A stretch of 64,000 bases of DNA from JBBQVK01 sp038211735 (GTDB lineage Bacteria; Patescibacteriota; Gracilibacteria; Absconditabacterales; Absconditicoccaceae), in the NCBI GenBank assembly GCA_038211735.1, contig JBBQVK010000001.1, forward strand, positions 434,001 to 498,000, given 5' to 3'. The notes beneath the pieces were generated by a model. That model did not search any database. It saw only the letters and a program-made list of their open reading frames with translations, and was not told where the DNA came from. Both the position numbers and the translations under genes were made by a program. Positions 19,192 through 31,419 of the stretch are shown one piece after another (position 1 is the stretch's first letter; each line of letters opens with the position of its first letter).

Positions 19192-21015
19192 TTATTTACC
19201 ACCCCGTTTTTTGGAATCTAATGTGGTTATGCTTGTATTACGAGCCCAAGTTAGTGGTAAGACACACCCGTTTGAGAGTACATGGTCTATAAAACTCATA
19301 AATGATGGCTTCGTCATAATCTCCGCAGGTGTTAACTTGGCTTCTTCAGCATTAATGACATTGTTGTGAACTAGATAGTCGATTGCCTGCCCATCTTTGA
19401 ACCAGACATCCAAAGCTTGTTTAAAACTTTGCGTATACGTAATCGGTTTGTTTTTAGAGATAGAAAGGATCTCATTCCAGAAATTCTTTGTCCTGCCTGA
19501 TTCTCATGACCCAGAACGCACTGCCGAAATTATTTTCTCTTGTTCATCATTGTCTATATCATTACTTGTATCAAGACCGAAGAACCTATCCACACCTTTA
19601 TTCAGTGAAGCAGCTTGTGCATGTACTTTTCTATCCATTCACATGTTCTCTTTGGTCACCTTGTCTACGCCCCTGCCCACCGATCATCGTGAAAGGCTTG
19701 TACCAGGTAAAGGAATAGTTTTAATCATTCATTCGCTGAACTTGTATATACTCTCGGCGACTCATTTGGTAATTTCTGACATAGAAAATCAAGCTTTTAC
19801 CAACGACCACAACAAGAAAATAGTGAACAACAATAGAATAGTTTCTCCTACAAATCCTCCTACACGACTCCCCAGACCTTCAAAGAATCCTCCTGAAACA
19901 ACTACCTGCGCAATATTCGTATTATATCAGAAAGTACTACTCTTATCGTCGGAATGTACTTGCAGAGTTTCTTCCAACTTAGTATAATCTCCACCTCATT
20001 CCAGAGCATTCCGCACACCAATCAGGAGTATTAACCCAAGCGAAATAAGTCCCACGATAGCGACTGGCTGAAAGATCAATCCTAGGATATTTGAAATCTT
20101 AAAGTTCTTTCACATCTTATCATTAGCTTGAAGCGGTCATTTGAAAATTTGATCAAGGACTATAAACGGAGAAAATATAATCCATATTCGTATCCGAAAA
20201 ATCCTAATCATATTCACGACCATTAGTACTACCAATGGCACAATGAACATTAATAACGCAATTATCTTTATTATCGACGAGATGGTCAACTGTTTTCATG
20301 TGCTTGCACTACTTCCTCATTTATCATCACTGATTCTATTTGTGTCTATTAACTTCAAGATAGCTGCTCCCATAAAAACTAACGGTCCTGCAACATTGTC
20401 TGCTGAGGGCAGTATATCGATTAACTCAAGTGGTTTTTCCTCTGAAACATTTATATTATCAAGTTGATCCGCACTCAGTCACTGTATGTTGGTAACTTTC
20501 TGAGCTGTAATCTTAACATTCATACTATTCCATTGATCCTTAAGTATTTCTTGGGGAAATGCAGCTACAGCGGAGGTCGCAACGGTAGAGATATCAATTA
20601 CTGCAGCGATAATAAACCATGACGCAGGGATAAGAATCCCTGCTAATGCAACTTTCCCCAATAGTGATCAAAGATTGCTTGGTCCCTCATTTTTTATAAA
20701 ATGTTTTGCAAGTAATGCAATAAATATAATTGCTAAAGTATAAAAAGCGAATGTACTCATAATCGTCCAAATTTTTCGCAAATAAGTATCGAGATGTATC
20801 ACACTTCCATAGGTAAAATCATTAGTCATAAGTCTCCCTGCAATCGATGCTGGCACGACCCAGATTCGTGAAAGGAGCTTGATTCACATATTCATATATT
20901 CTCAGATATCTTCTGTAATACTGGTAGTATCCTGTGCATGCGCCATATCTGGGAGAACAAAAAACACGAAGAGGCATAGTACTCCTATGATTCAATACTT
21001 CACTATGGTGTTCAT
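19192..21015 (-). CDS. VirB6/TrbL-like multi-pass membrane protein
   Basis: This 607-residue protein has a signal-like N-terminus (VLCLFVFFVLPDMAHAQD) and then a hydrophobic core with about seven membrane segments: YTLAIIFIALLAKHF, VALAGILIPASWFIIAAVI, IIALLMFIVPLVVLMVV, a LGLIFQPVAIVGLISLGLILLIGV block and ILLFFTIFLLWSLV. Hydrophilic loops and a charged C-terminus follow. The layout resembles the VirB6/TrbL channel proteins of type IV secretion and the 'pilus' membrane proteins of candidate phyla. It is the same type as the upstream neighbour at 21051-23654 (35 bp away), and the two probably form an operon. About 16 TGA codons are read as Gly. The assignment rests on topology, not on a diagnostic motif. 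Confidence 0.55.
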
Positions 21016-21050
21016 CTTTACTCACATTCCTTATGTAGCGTAATTAAAAT

Positions 21051-23654
21051 TTATTTTAGTTGGAATCAAGTTATACTATTGTTTGTACTATCTTTGTTGA
21101 CTGTAATGGTGTAAGTTTTTGCTGGCTTAGAAGGATCTGTTTCTTTATCTATGAATGTTGCTGTCCCTCCTGCTGCAGCTAGATTTATACGGCCCATATA
21201 TTCTGGGAATGCGTTTGCAAATTCAGTATTGTTTCTAATACCTATCGCACTGTCCATAAAGAATTTCGCGAATTTATCCCAGTGTTCTTTCTTGGTGGGA
21301 GTAAGGGTAACGTTTCGATTTTCCATATCGCCGTTTAAGATACCTTTAGTGCTATTTCATCGAGGGAATTGTGTTACGTAGTTACCTAGTACGAATCGTG
21401 TAGAGTCTTTGTGGGCAGAGTCTTTACCTAATGAGACTCATTGACTAGCAAGCTGATCTTCCATGCTTCTTGCAAGCTTAAGCCTTTCATTAATTCACAT
21501 ATTACCATCGTTGGTAACCCAATTTCTAGTGTTATAAATTTTATTAGTTTGCATATAGTCAATTGTTTGTGGATCGCTGTATGCGTCTTTGAAGCTCATA
21601 CTTTTTGCATCAGCGTAGGATTTTCTCGAAGCCATTCACAACGAAGGCCCAAGACTCTTATACTGTGTATGGTTGGTGTTGTCTGGTAACGTGAAGTCTG
21701 AAGATGGAGTAAATGTGGGCTGAGTACCTTGTGCAGCCTGATCGAGTTTGCCTGCCAAATCTTTTTCATGTTTTTTTGCATCTTTTTGTGCTCCTCGAGA
21801 TTCGATCTGTTCTCATAATCCTTGGTTAAATTGTTGAGCAGCTAACCTATCTGGAACACCTTTTATATTCGTCGCAGCTTGATTTAACGCTCCCAAGCTA
21901 GTAAATCCACCGGTAGGCAACGGGATAATGCTCGCGCTGCTTGCAAGTCATTTACCGAATGATTCTATTTTTCCTGCGATTGATCCAGTAATTTTATTGC
22001 TCTTTAAAACAAAGAAGATAATCGTTCGCATCAACGCAATCCCAAAGAAATTTACTGTCAACCAGGTTAGTGTGTTTATAATATTTGATCAGGTTGTCCT
22101 TTGTGATTCAGTGAAACAGATATCGGTAATATTGAAAAGTTTGTAACATCTTTGGCTATTGTCTTTATTTGGACAAGAAAGTTCAGCGCCACTTAATCTA
22201 CTAAATGCATCTTCTTTGCACGTATCAGTATCATCAATTAATTCAATTCTTCAGATAAGTGAAAGGAACAAAATACTAATACTCACGGCAAAGACAGCAA
22301 AGACCGGTAGGAAGATCAATCATAGTACGCTTTTCAACTCGGCCTTATCTCCGCCTACTTTAAATCCAAATACGTACACTAGCGCCAACAACGGTGAAAA
22401 CGCAATGACTAATCGAAGTATAACCGCCCTCATAACAAGCACTACCGCTAGCGCAACCAGTGGCAAGAACAGCGCAAGCGCAACAATTACTCTCATAAGG
22501 AATTCAAGTCACGCTTCTACAACTGTCTTATTATTTATTGTTAGACCAACTTCTCCCATATGTAGGATCGTGCCATACAAGGTATACATCGGTCAGGTCA
22601 TCCCTTGCGCTTTTTCTATTAATGTGTCTAGAGTTGAACACTCGTTTGCCTTAAGTTGAACCAATCATTCTTCTCTCAAAGCTTTCATATCTTCGGGTTT
22701 AAATTCCTCACCAAACTTGTTGGTAATTAAATCATATCATCGCACACAGAAGTTCTCATCAATGTTTTCTCAAACTTCTCAATCTCATATACCTTCTCGA
22801 GCATCAGCGTATTGTTGTTGATATCGATCCCACGTATTATTTTCATCTTGGGCTCCTTTAGGTGCAAACTTTCACTCTTCAATCCAACATGGCAAATAAT
22901 ATGTTTTCGGTGCGTTAGATTGGGCGTCTGGTCCTGGACAACTATATACAACAGAATGCTCTACCTGATCACGGTCTTTATTTCTCGATGAGTCTTGATT
23001 ATAAAAACTATGAGTTGTAAGATATCTTGCTTTCCCAAGTCATTGCTCATCTTTTACGTCTTGCCTAATAACATGTAATGGCAAAACGCCAAGGTTAAAT
23101 ACCATGATTGTTGAAAGATCCAACAAAGCAGCGACGATAAATCGACTCATATTGATAAGAATCCCTGCAAGGAAAAGTTTTTTTATAATAGTCTTAACAT
23201 CGATCTTTTTAAGTTTTTCTCCTCATCCGCCGACAAAGGAGACAAAAATGCTCGCGATAAAAATAAACCCAAGTCAAAAATTAGCAAATGTCCTTATCAT
23301 CTGCCAAAACTCCCAAAGCGCTTTATCTAAATAGAAAATAGTCCCATAGACCAAGGTATTATCCAAGCTTGCTCCTGCAATCGCAAGTAGCGGTCGGAGT
23401 ATCAAATATAATACCTTCAAAATCATTTCAAAAAATTTTCAGAGCTCTGCTTGAGTTTTATCGGTTGCGAGATCATCTGTAGTACCTTTTGCAACTCAAC
23501 CAGCAGTAGGTGAACTGTCAGCCGTTATAAAAGGATTGACTCAACCAGGGAGGTCTTGCGCATTAGCTGTACCGCCGTGGAAAAATAGAGTTATTCCTAT
23601 GAGTACAATACACGTAATCACACCAAAGAAAATTCTTTTCCAACTCAATTTCAT
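21051..23654 (-). CDS. Second VirB6/TrbL-like membrane protein
   Basis: This 867-residue protein has a signal peptide (FFGVITCIVLIGITLFFHGGTANAQ) and a periplasmic stretch. Hydrophobic segments appear in the same order as in the downstream gene: MILKVLYLILRPLLAIAG, FGLGFIFIASIFVSFVGG and KKLFLAGILINMSRFIVAALLDLSTIMVF. More membrane segments lie in the middle, and there is a large hydrophilic C-terminal half. The motif LFLAGILINMSRFIVAALLDLST is close to VALAGILIPASWFIIAAVIDIST in the neighbour, so the two are paralogues. A role as an inner-membrane channel or scaffold of a secretion or pilus system is inferred. About 30 TGA codons serve as Gly. Confidence 0.55.
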
Positions 23655-23741
23655 CACCTACAGACACACAAAGTAAATGCGTGTCTAAGTATACTTGTAA
23701 CCTAGGTTTTTTGCAAAAAAAGAGGTTATTTGGGAGGATAT

Positions 23742-24998
23742 TTACAAAAGTTCTAATTCTTGCAAAAACTGCTCGTACAAGCCAGAACGATCGGTATATT
23801 TACGCTGCAGATAGAGGCGAAGTAGCGATTTTCGGTCACTTATGCTGCGATCAAGCGCCATAGCCGACTGTTCAAGATCTGTAAGTAACTCTCACGAACG
23901 ATTTGATATCGTTTTGAGTTTGATATCTGCCATACGATGGATAAGTCAACCTGCCAAGTAATCTTCAAGGTCGCTATACGACCGACGAGATGATTTTATA
24001 AGTAAGGTAATTACAGAAAGATCTATCGGTTTCTCTTCTAGAGCTCACTCTTCCAGTTTACTAACATCCCGAACACCTCCTTGTAACAATCAATACGCTT
24101 CTTTTTTCACTTCTTCCGCTTTCCCAATAACCATCTCCGCAGTGATTGACTGTTCTTGATCTGCATCAATCATAATATATGGATTAACTGTGCATGGAGT
24201 TGCAAGTAGTTTGTTTTGTTTAACGTCCCGCTGGAAGCACCGTTTCTGTTGATTTACCTCAAGTGATGAAGTATGCCACACGCTACCGGTGCATAGATAG
24301 TTGCGATCCACAAATGCTTGATGTAAATGTCATGATACTAGTAAGAGATCATCCATTCATAGCAATTCTTGTGAAAGTCAGGGACTTGCATAAGAAAATT
24401 TTGCTTGTTGCCCAGGGAAAGCTGTCCCAACAATATATCGATGATGGATAATCAATAACTTTTCTGTTTTATCTTTGCGGGATCTTCGATCATGCAATAA
24501 CGATCGCAAGACAGTGTTTGCTTTTGCAGAAAGACGTTCATTGCGATTGACTGAATTACTTAACGCGTAAAAGTTGGACGAAGGATCGATTTGAACCTCT
24601 TGCGTAAAATGATGCGTGAACGGGAAAACCAAAATATCCTGCCCTTCCAGATGTAAGAATGTAGGCTGAGTAATAAACTTTAGAGATCATTGTCAACTTG
24701 TGTCTATATTTGATTGCATTAGGTCGAATGCCTGCCTTGCTTCTTCATATACGAAATGATCAGCTATTCGATCGTGATTTCCTGCAACCACATATACCTG
24801 TTTACCTTGTTTATACAGATCGGTAAAAAGGTTGAATAATCCCAAGAGTGCTTTTCTATCATAACTAAACTGATAGACAAAATCTCCCATAAAAATGATT
24901 GTACGTTCATTCGGAAACTTTTCTATACGTGAACGAATACGGTCAAGCAAAATTACCTGTCGCTTACTCGTGATGTGTATGTCGCCGATGAATAACAT
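23742..24998 (-). CDS. Calcineurin-like metallophosphoesterase (SbcD/Mre11-like)
   Basis: This 418-residue protein has all the phosphoesterase metal motifs: FIGDIHI at residues 3-9, IFMGDFVYQ, VVAGNHDRI, LIIHHRYI and VSGHLHQ. The Gly of GHLH is a TGA codon. The N-terminal half is the catalytic domain. The C-terminal 200 residues are helical and charged (TDLEQSAMALDRSISDRKSLLRLYLQRKY), as in DNA-repair exonucleases of the SbcD/Mre11 group, but no SbcC partner is present. A nuclease or other phosphodiesterase role is inferred. It precedes the VirB6-like genes by 87 bp on the same strand. Confidence 0.75.
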
Positions 24999-25026
24999 AG
25001 GGTGATTGACGAGTAGTAAAGAACGG

Positions 25027-25213
<187 letters not shown>

Positions 25214-25320
25214 ATAGAATATGGCTTTAAATTATTTTTTCGCATTCTAATTCCCGTATTCTATTTTTCACTTTCAATTTTCAATTTTTCAATTTTTTTT
25301 ATTTTTTCTGCGTTAATTTT

Positions 25321-27393
25321 TTATCCGGGTTTCTTGGAGAATTCGTTCTGTTCCCCTTGCCAACTACTGTTCAAGCTATGCATGTAATCATTGATGGTGC
25401 CTCGTAAATCCTTGTTATAGTCTAGGAAAGAGTCCATTTCATCTAGTAATTTCGCATAGTGCGTAAGTTGCTGGCTTGCATCTTTGTCGATATTATCAGG
25501 AGCATCACGTTGTGCAGTATATGTATCTCGTTTATGTTGCGCATTAGCACCATCAATATCTTCAAGTGGTTGGTCATGAGCTATCACGATGTATTTATCC
25601 CTTTCCTTTTCAAATGACAAATCTTTATTTATTCCTAGTAATGTTTTTTTCAAATAATCATCTTCTTCTCTTCTAATACGTTTTTCAGAAGTTATATCTT
25701 CTTCATCTCGTACAGGAGCGAAACTTACACTGATAGAAAATGCAACTTTCTCTCACAACTTCACGCGCATCAATCCATGATCTCGTTGGTCTTTTGTTTT
25801 GTTGTGTTCGATTAGTTGGCCGCTTTCTTTCAATCCAAGACATGCATTATTAATTTCGTCCACCACCTCTTCAATTGAGACTATAGGCTGATTATCCACA
25901 ACAGCATATGATCTTTTACTAGGTTCTTTGCAGATCTGGATACGATAATCACCCAAGTTTGGGTTAGTTCAAACATCGCCACCGACTTCTTTACACATTG
26001 CTTTCTTTGCACAAAGCGTTAGTTCCGTTGGTTGCGTAATAGATTTCCAGATGAGCTTTTTGAATGCACCCTTGTCTTTATTGGTATTTTTTTCGACGCA
26101 GTCTTTGAGTTGTTCTTCCAATGCATCAAGTCATTCTTTACCCAAAACATCATCACTACTCACCTGATCAACCTGGTCTTGTACAACGGGGTCACTCAAG
26201 AATTCTCACCCTGCAGGATCAAGTGCAAGTTCTTCTTCAACTTCCGGCAATAATTTAGCTCAAAGTGCAATAGCTACACGTTCATCTAGATTCAACTCTC
26301 TATTATACTCCGTGGTTTGATCAAACTCCTCTTGGGCGAGCTCATAGATATCAGGATCAGCTGGTTCAAGAGATGGAACGATACACATATTATTTTGAAT
26401 TATACCAGGCGATGATTCCTGTAAACCTCATACTGGGGCTGGCTGATCAAGCGCCTGTTGTGTTGATGGACTTTCAGGTAATGCATCTGAAGGCGGATAT
26501 GTGCCTTCAGGTAATTTCGGTAGTTCCAGTGGGACTCATATACTTGGCACTCGGCGTTTTGTGCGATCCTCTTCCTCTCGTCATGGCTGTTTGGTTATAT
26601 ATGGAGTAATTGCATTTGGATCATTATCTACATAATCTGTTTTTGGTACCATAGAATAAAAATGGATTTCTGATGGATCATCATTGTGTGAGAACAGCAA
26701 GTCGCCGATTTGTTCTATATCAACAAGAAGGTCGTAAGGAGCATCAGTAGGTTCTGCATTAGCAAAAAGTTCATCACCAAAATTCGTATCTTTCAATGAC
26801 TCTATAGCACTCGTTCTCATTTGCATTGTTCAGAAAAGATCTGTGACCAATCATCTACACGTATCAGAAGCATTATTGGTAAGTGCTAAATCTTTTATCG
26901 CTATTGGAGGGCTTTGTTCCTGTAGATAGTCATAATAGTAACATCCTATTACCTTCAAACAGCTAGTGTCAAAATCACCTAATCCCACTTCATCACCAAA
27001 TATATCTTGGGTATCCATAGTAGTTAGTAACAAACTCCCAGCATCAGTATGTGCAAGTACATTTGAAACGTCTTCTATAGTTAGATCAACTGCTTCGCAA
27101 CGGTTAACAAGATACTCTGTGGTAGCTTCTACTGCGCGTACTGCTGGACCAGCAACACGAAGCTGTGCTAATGCATATGCTTTGTTATAGATATTTCCTT
27201 CTGTTGTAGCTTTGAAATAGGTAGCTCGGTTACCATCATCTTTTACAGAACTTTCTCGTGATTGTAATAGTTGCGCGAGATCAATTTGTGATGCGTCAGC
27301 TTTTCACACAACACCAAATACTGTCAGGCTCGTAGTTATTACGACTCCTATACCTAGCAACATGCGAAAAGATGTGCTTATGGTGCTTGACAT
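25321..27393 (-). CDS. Large secreted protein of the 25-46 kb operon (690 aa)
   Basis: The protein has a signal peptide (MLLGIGVVITTSLTVFGVVGKADA) followed by a long, acidic, mostly soluble chain. There are scattered cysteines (VNRCEAVDL, DTSCLKVIGCYYYD, KDCVEK, LCAKKAMCKEVGGD) and a Pro-rich stretch near residue 290. No domain is recognised. About ten TGA codons join the fragments. Its start overlaps the end of the preceding gene by 16 bp (27378-27393), so it is translated as part of that operon. It precedes the heptamer satellite. It may be a cell-surface or extracellular component working with the other secreted products of the same run. Confidence 0.65.
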
Positions 27394-28778
27394 GATTGTG
27401 CGTTCCTTCGTGTATAATAAAGCTGATCTGTAGGCGTCCGTAGTTTTATTAGTACTGATCTATATATGAGTAAATCCTCTAGATAAGCCATCAATCAAAT
27501 ATGTACTGGATAGGTTGTATACATATGTGCCAGCAAGCGCCTCATTTGATCCATTGCTTGGAATGAGAGATACTGTTCACGTGTTATCTGTCCTATTTCT
27601 TTTTGGTTTCTTTCCGCGCTGAATGAAAAACTTCATATACTCAATGGATTATATTTGGGATTTGCGCTAATTTCGCCGCCATAATAACTTAAGAATAAGT
27701 GGTAGTACATAACTTCATTCAGTAAAAGATTTTGAAATGTACTCATATCGCTCGTTGTAAAAGATTCACCGCGATTTGAAAGCGAACACTTCAGTAAATT
27801 ATTGGTAGTATTGTATCTATCATCACACGTTCCTTCCTCCAGCAGTTTTTTCGGATCCAATAACACTGTGTCCTCTGCTAATCTTTTTGCGGAGAGTAAT
27901 GTTTGTTTTAGCATACTATATGTCTTCGGATGCTGGCATTGTTTCTTATCTCATTCAAGCTCTTGATTGCTGAGATAAATGACTGATAAGTCGTTACAAG
28001 GACCATCTTTATCAATTTCCTTGTCTACTCCAAAATAGGCATTCGAAAAGGCTTCTATCGATTTGTCTACTTGTTCTTCGCTATCGCCATAGATATATCC
28101 GTAAATCGCAGCAAGCTTCAAGTTACCGTAGTCGTTCATAATTGTATTGAATATTTTGGGCGCAAATTCAGTAAATTGACAGCCTTGCATGGTAGTTGCT
28201 GGATCACACTCTTCACCATCATTATCATCAGCATCCAATGTTGATTGATCAGCGAGTCATCGCACTTTGTTAAAATCAAATTTAGTAGTCCGTTCATCTC
28301 TTAAAATATCAGTAATTTTTGGAGGAGCGATTTTGCCTCCATCATCTTCATAAGATATTGATTCAAATACTTTTTTGTAATTTCTGTATTTATACGGTTC
28401 GCCAGCAATCTTTCTTCCATTGTTTTTTTCATCAACGCCTACACATAAGACATACATAAACAATGATTGTCTCGGGTCATATCTATATCATTCATGATTT
28501 ACTTCTCGTACGGTCATATCGTGTTCCCCTCCTACCTGTTTTCTTGTGTGGAGAAGTGTGTCACAGTAGTGATTTATGAGTCATAGCCTCGTATTTGTGG
28601 TTTCTTGCTGGTTGAGCAAGAGATCGGTCATAGTAGTGCCGTCATGTGAAATATCTCCGACATACGTACTTAGTGTTTCATTAATTTCTGAAGACTGTGC
28701 AGAAACTGTAGAGAAAAATCAAACTATCACAAAAGATGTCGGCAGTAGTAACGTGATAGTTAAACTTTTTAGTTCCAT
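27378..28778 (-). CDS. Secreted protein of the 25-46 kb operon (466 aa)
   Basis: The protein has a signal peptide (LTITLLLPTSFVIVGFFSTVSAQ) and then a soluble chain with paired cysteines (NHYCDTLL, MYVLCVGVD, ECDPATTMQGC, GPCNDLSV, KKQCQHP, EGTCDD, LLKCSL). This suggests a disulfide-bonded extracellular domain. No known family was recognised. Six TGA-Gly codons occur. The stop lies 16 bp inside the next gene. The cysteine-rich layout resembles the genes starting at 30468 and 31413, so these may be distant paralogues. Confidence 0.65.
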
Positions 28779-28806
28779 TATGTATGAGTAAATAATCTAT
28801 AAAATA

Positions 28807-30468
28807 TTACTGCGTAGGATATCGACACGTTGGTCCAAGATTTGTACACTGTTGATCACATACGCTTCACATCGCATTGTATAATTTCCCGTTATCGTTT
28901 TCCGCACCGATGATATCGATGTTTTTGTATATTGCTGCGCTCAAGAGAGGGAATCTATGGGTGGTACGTTTTACATCGATAAAAATATCTTCCTCCTGAA
29001 CCTCTGCTTGTAGGCTTAATACTGAAGCAAAGCTCTGTTGTAAACGCTGTGTCTCCTGTTCAAGAACAATCTGTCATTTCGTATTCGTCAGTCAAATTCA
29101 CTGTTGATCAAACTTATCCTTAGGACGAGAAGACAGCGCATCTACTTGTTCTTGAAGTTTCGCTATTGGGTCTTTGTCAAACTGTTGTGCATCTTTCTGA
29201 GAGTCTGCAATTGGATGATTTGACGGATCAGAAGAGTTGGGGAAAAGTTGTTCATCTTCTCCTAATCTATCTGATTTCTTCTTCCGTACTCTGGTAATTG
29301 TCTTCCGTAAACTACTTACCGTTTGTGGTGCGGGTTCTATATGAGTATCAACATCGATTAATTTACGTTTTTCTTCTCCAGCAATTGGTCATCGTTGACT
29401 ATACTTTAGCGCTGTATCCCTTTGCTGCGCAGCTTTCTTGTTGGCCGAAGATCCTTGTCCTAGAGCATCTTTTAGACGCCCTCGGGCATTTTTGAACGTA
29501 TTGATTGCTTTGTTCCCATCGTTGATAATACTATCTTTCGCAAGTTTAAAACTCTCCTTCCTTATAGCTTTCCGTTCGCTACATTCACTTTTCAATCCGA
29601 TCGAACAATCATACTGTTTTTGCACTTCTCGAATTTTGTCATACAGATCTACATACCGTCAATTGTCATTTTTATCATTAAAATCTAGTCGCTCATGCGC
29701 AGGTCATGTAAAGAATCCATACAATGGAGAAAATGTTTGAGCTACGATACCGTTTATAGTAACAATAAATGTTTGAAGATTTTCGTTTGCAAATGAGCGG
29801 GCTCATCCATCATCAAATTCACTATCTGTTTTCCAATATCCAGCACCAATACCTTTGAGTAATGGATTATATCGTTTAGCGAGATGTATCTGCTTATAAA
29901 AGTAATTTAACTGTCGAAGTAAAGTAGCGAGATCTCAATAGGTAGCTCATTTCCCTTCTTTACCTTGTATAGTATATTTACCTCCTTCTGTCTTCCTTAG
30001 TTTTACATATCCGAGTCTTTTCAATGAAGCATCTACTTTGTCTAATACTTCCTTTGGGATGATATCACTATTACGAGATCATTGAATCATAGCGAGTGTT
30101 TGAAGTCAGATATGCTGATCCAAGCGGATAAATATTTGTCGGTCTCTCACGATTGATTTGCTTCAAGCTAGCATTTGAACTCCTCAAAATATATCTCCTA
30201 ACGTGTGAACTGGAAGAATCCTTGCTATTGCGACGCTTGTAAGTGCTGCATCTAACGCAGAGGTAACTGCAAGGCTTATATTTCATTGTCATGATGACTC
30301 TTTCGGTGCTGTTGCGATATATCAGATCAACTCTTCCATAACAGCTTCATAGGTCTGTATATGTGGTGGCGACATATCGCATGCAGGACAATCCTCCGCG
30401 AAAACAGTGCTGTGAAACGATCACAGTACTGTTACTATCAAGACGACTATCGCTCACCAACGCTTCAT
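28807..30468 (-). CDS. Secreted protein of the 25-46 kb operon (553 aa)
   Basis: The protein has a signal peptide (WGAIVVLIVTVLGSFHSTVFAED) directly followed by CPACDMSPPH, a CxxC-type motif at the mature N-terminus. The chain then has a small hydrophobic region (SLAVTSALDAALTSVAIARIL), a long charged helical region (residues 260-450, Lys/Glu-rich) and a cysteine-rich end (GSVCDQQCTNLGPTCRYPTQ). About 12 TGA codons are read as Gly. The family is not recognised. It is 28 bp upstream of the gene ending at 28778 and 30 bp downstream of the gene ending at 30499. Confidence 0.65.
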
Positions 30469-30498
30469 TCTTTTAGGTAGCTTTTGAATATATAAAAC

Positions 30499-31413
30499 TT
30501 AATCACTGCAACATGATGTTTTGGTCGCATATCTGAGGACTGTAGTGAAACAGTTATCCATTCTTGCGTATTTATTTACTAATTCACTCATCCTATTTTT
30601 TATGAAGTATTCTTGCATATAATCGTGCGCATTCCCTATGAAATATTGCACGCCTTTTTCTACCATCAAGGTGCGGACATACGAGTACTCTTGCTGATAA
30701 CGTTTTTCGACAAGCTGACGACAGAGCACATATGGACGAATTGCATTAGGGTCTACCTGCTGATTTACACCTATTGCATCTACTATATTCTCCGCTTCCT
30801 GGCACATTGCATAGTAAGCGTTCGAAATAGTATTGACGTCATTTACAGACTCCTTACTCTCATCCCCTCGATACTTCAAGAACTCTTCCATAATCAATGA
30901 CGGTGGATATCACTCAACGTCTTGTGAGATTTCTGTAATTCTTTCTCTTCGTTCTAATGTTTTGACTGCGCTCTTGTTCATCTTGCATGAGATATGTAGT
31001 GAGTCACACTGTTCTTGTATCCCATCGAATTTTCTCATCCCAATATTTACTAGATGATCAAACAAATAGTTACTATGTGCGTAACAGTTTTTACAGTCAC
31101 TCGTATCTTCCTTTGCTTGTTCGCAGATTGCGCGATCGTCTTTTAGTATTTCTTCACAACATGCCATTTGATGATGGAGTACCGCTGTACGCAAATCTTC
31201 ATCAGTAAAGAATTCTAATGGTTTTATTCCCCGCTTTTCGAGCCGTTTCTCTACTACTCCTCCATATTTATCTGCATCAGTATTTGCATAGATTGTACAA
31301 TCATCTGCATACCCTCATTGGCCTTGTGCGTGTATATTCCCCTTACTCCAAAAGAATATAATTCCAAAAAGAATTATTGCTACTCATTTACTGTACAAGA
31401 GTAATTTTTTCAT
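30499..31413 (-). CDS. Secreted cysteine-rich protein of the 25-46 kb operon (304 aa)
   Basis: The protein has a signal peptide (YSKGVAIILFGIIFFWSKGNIHAQ) and a helical, cysteine-rich chain (MACCEEILKDDRAICEQAKEDTSDCKNCYA, EQCDSLHISCKM, TKTSCCSD at the end). The even number of cysteines suggests an extracellular, disulfide-bonded helical protein. No family is recognised. It begins 6 bp after the stop of the giant gene, indicating one transcript. Four TGA-Gly codons occur. Confidence 0.68.
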
Positions 31414-31419
31414 AGTCGG

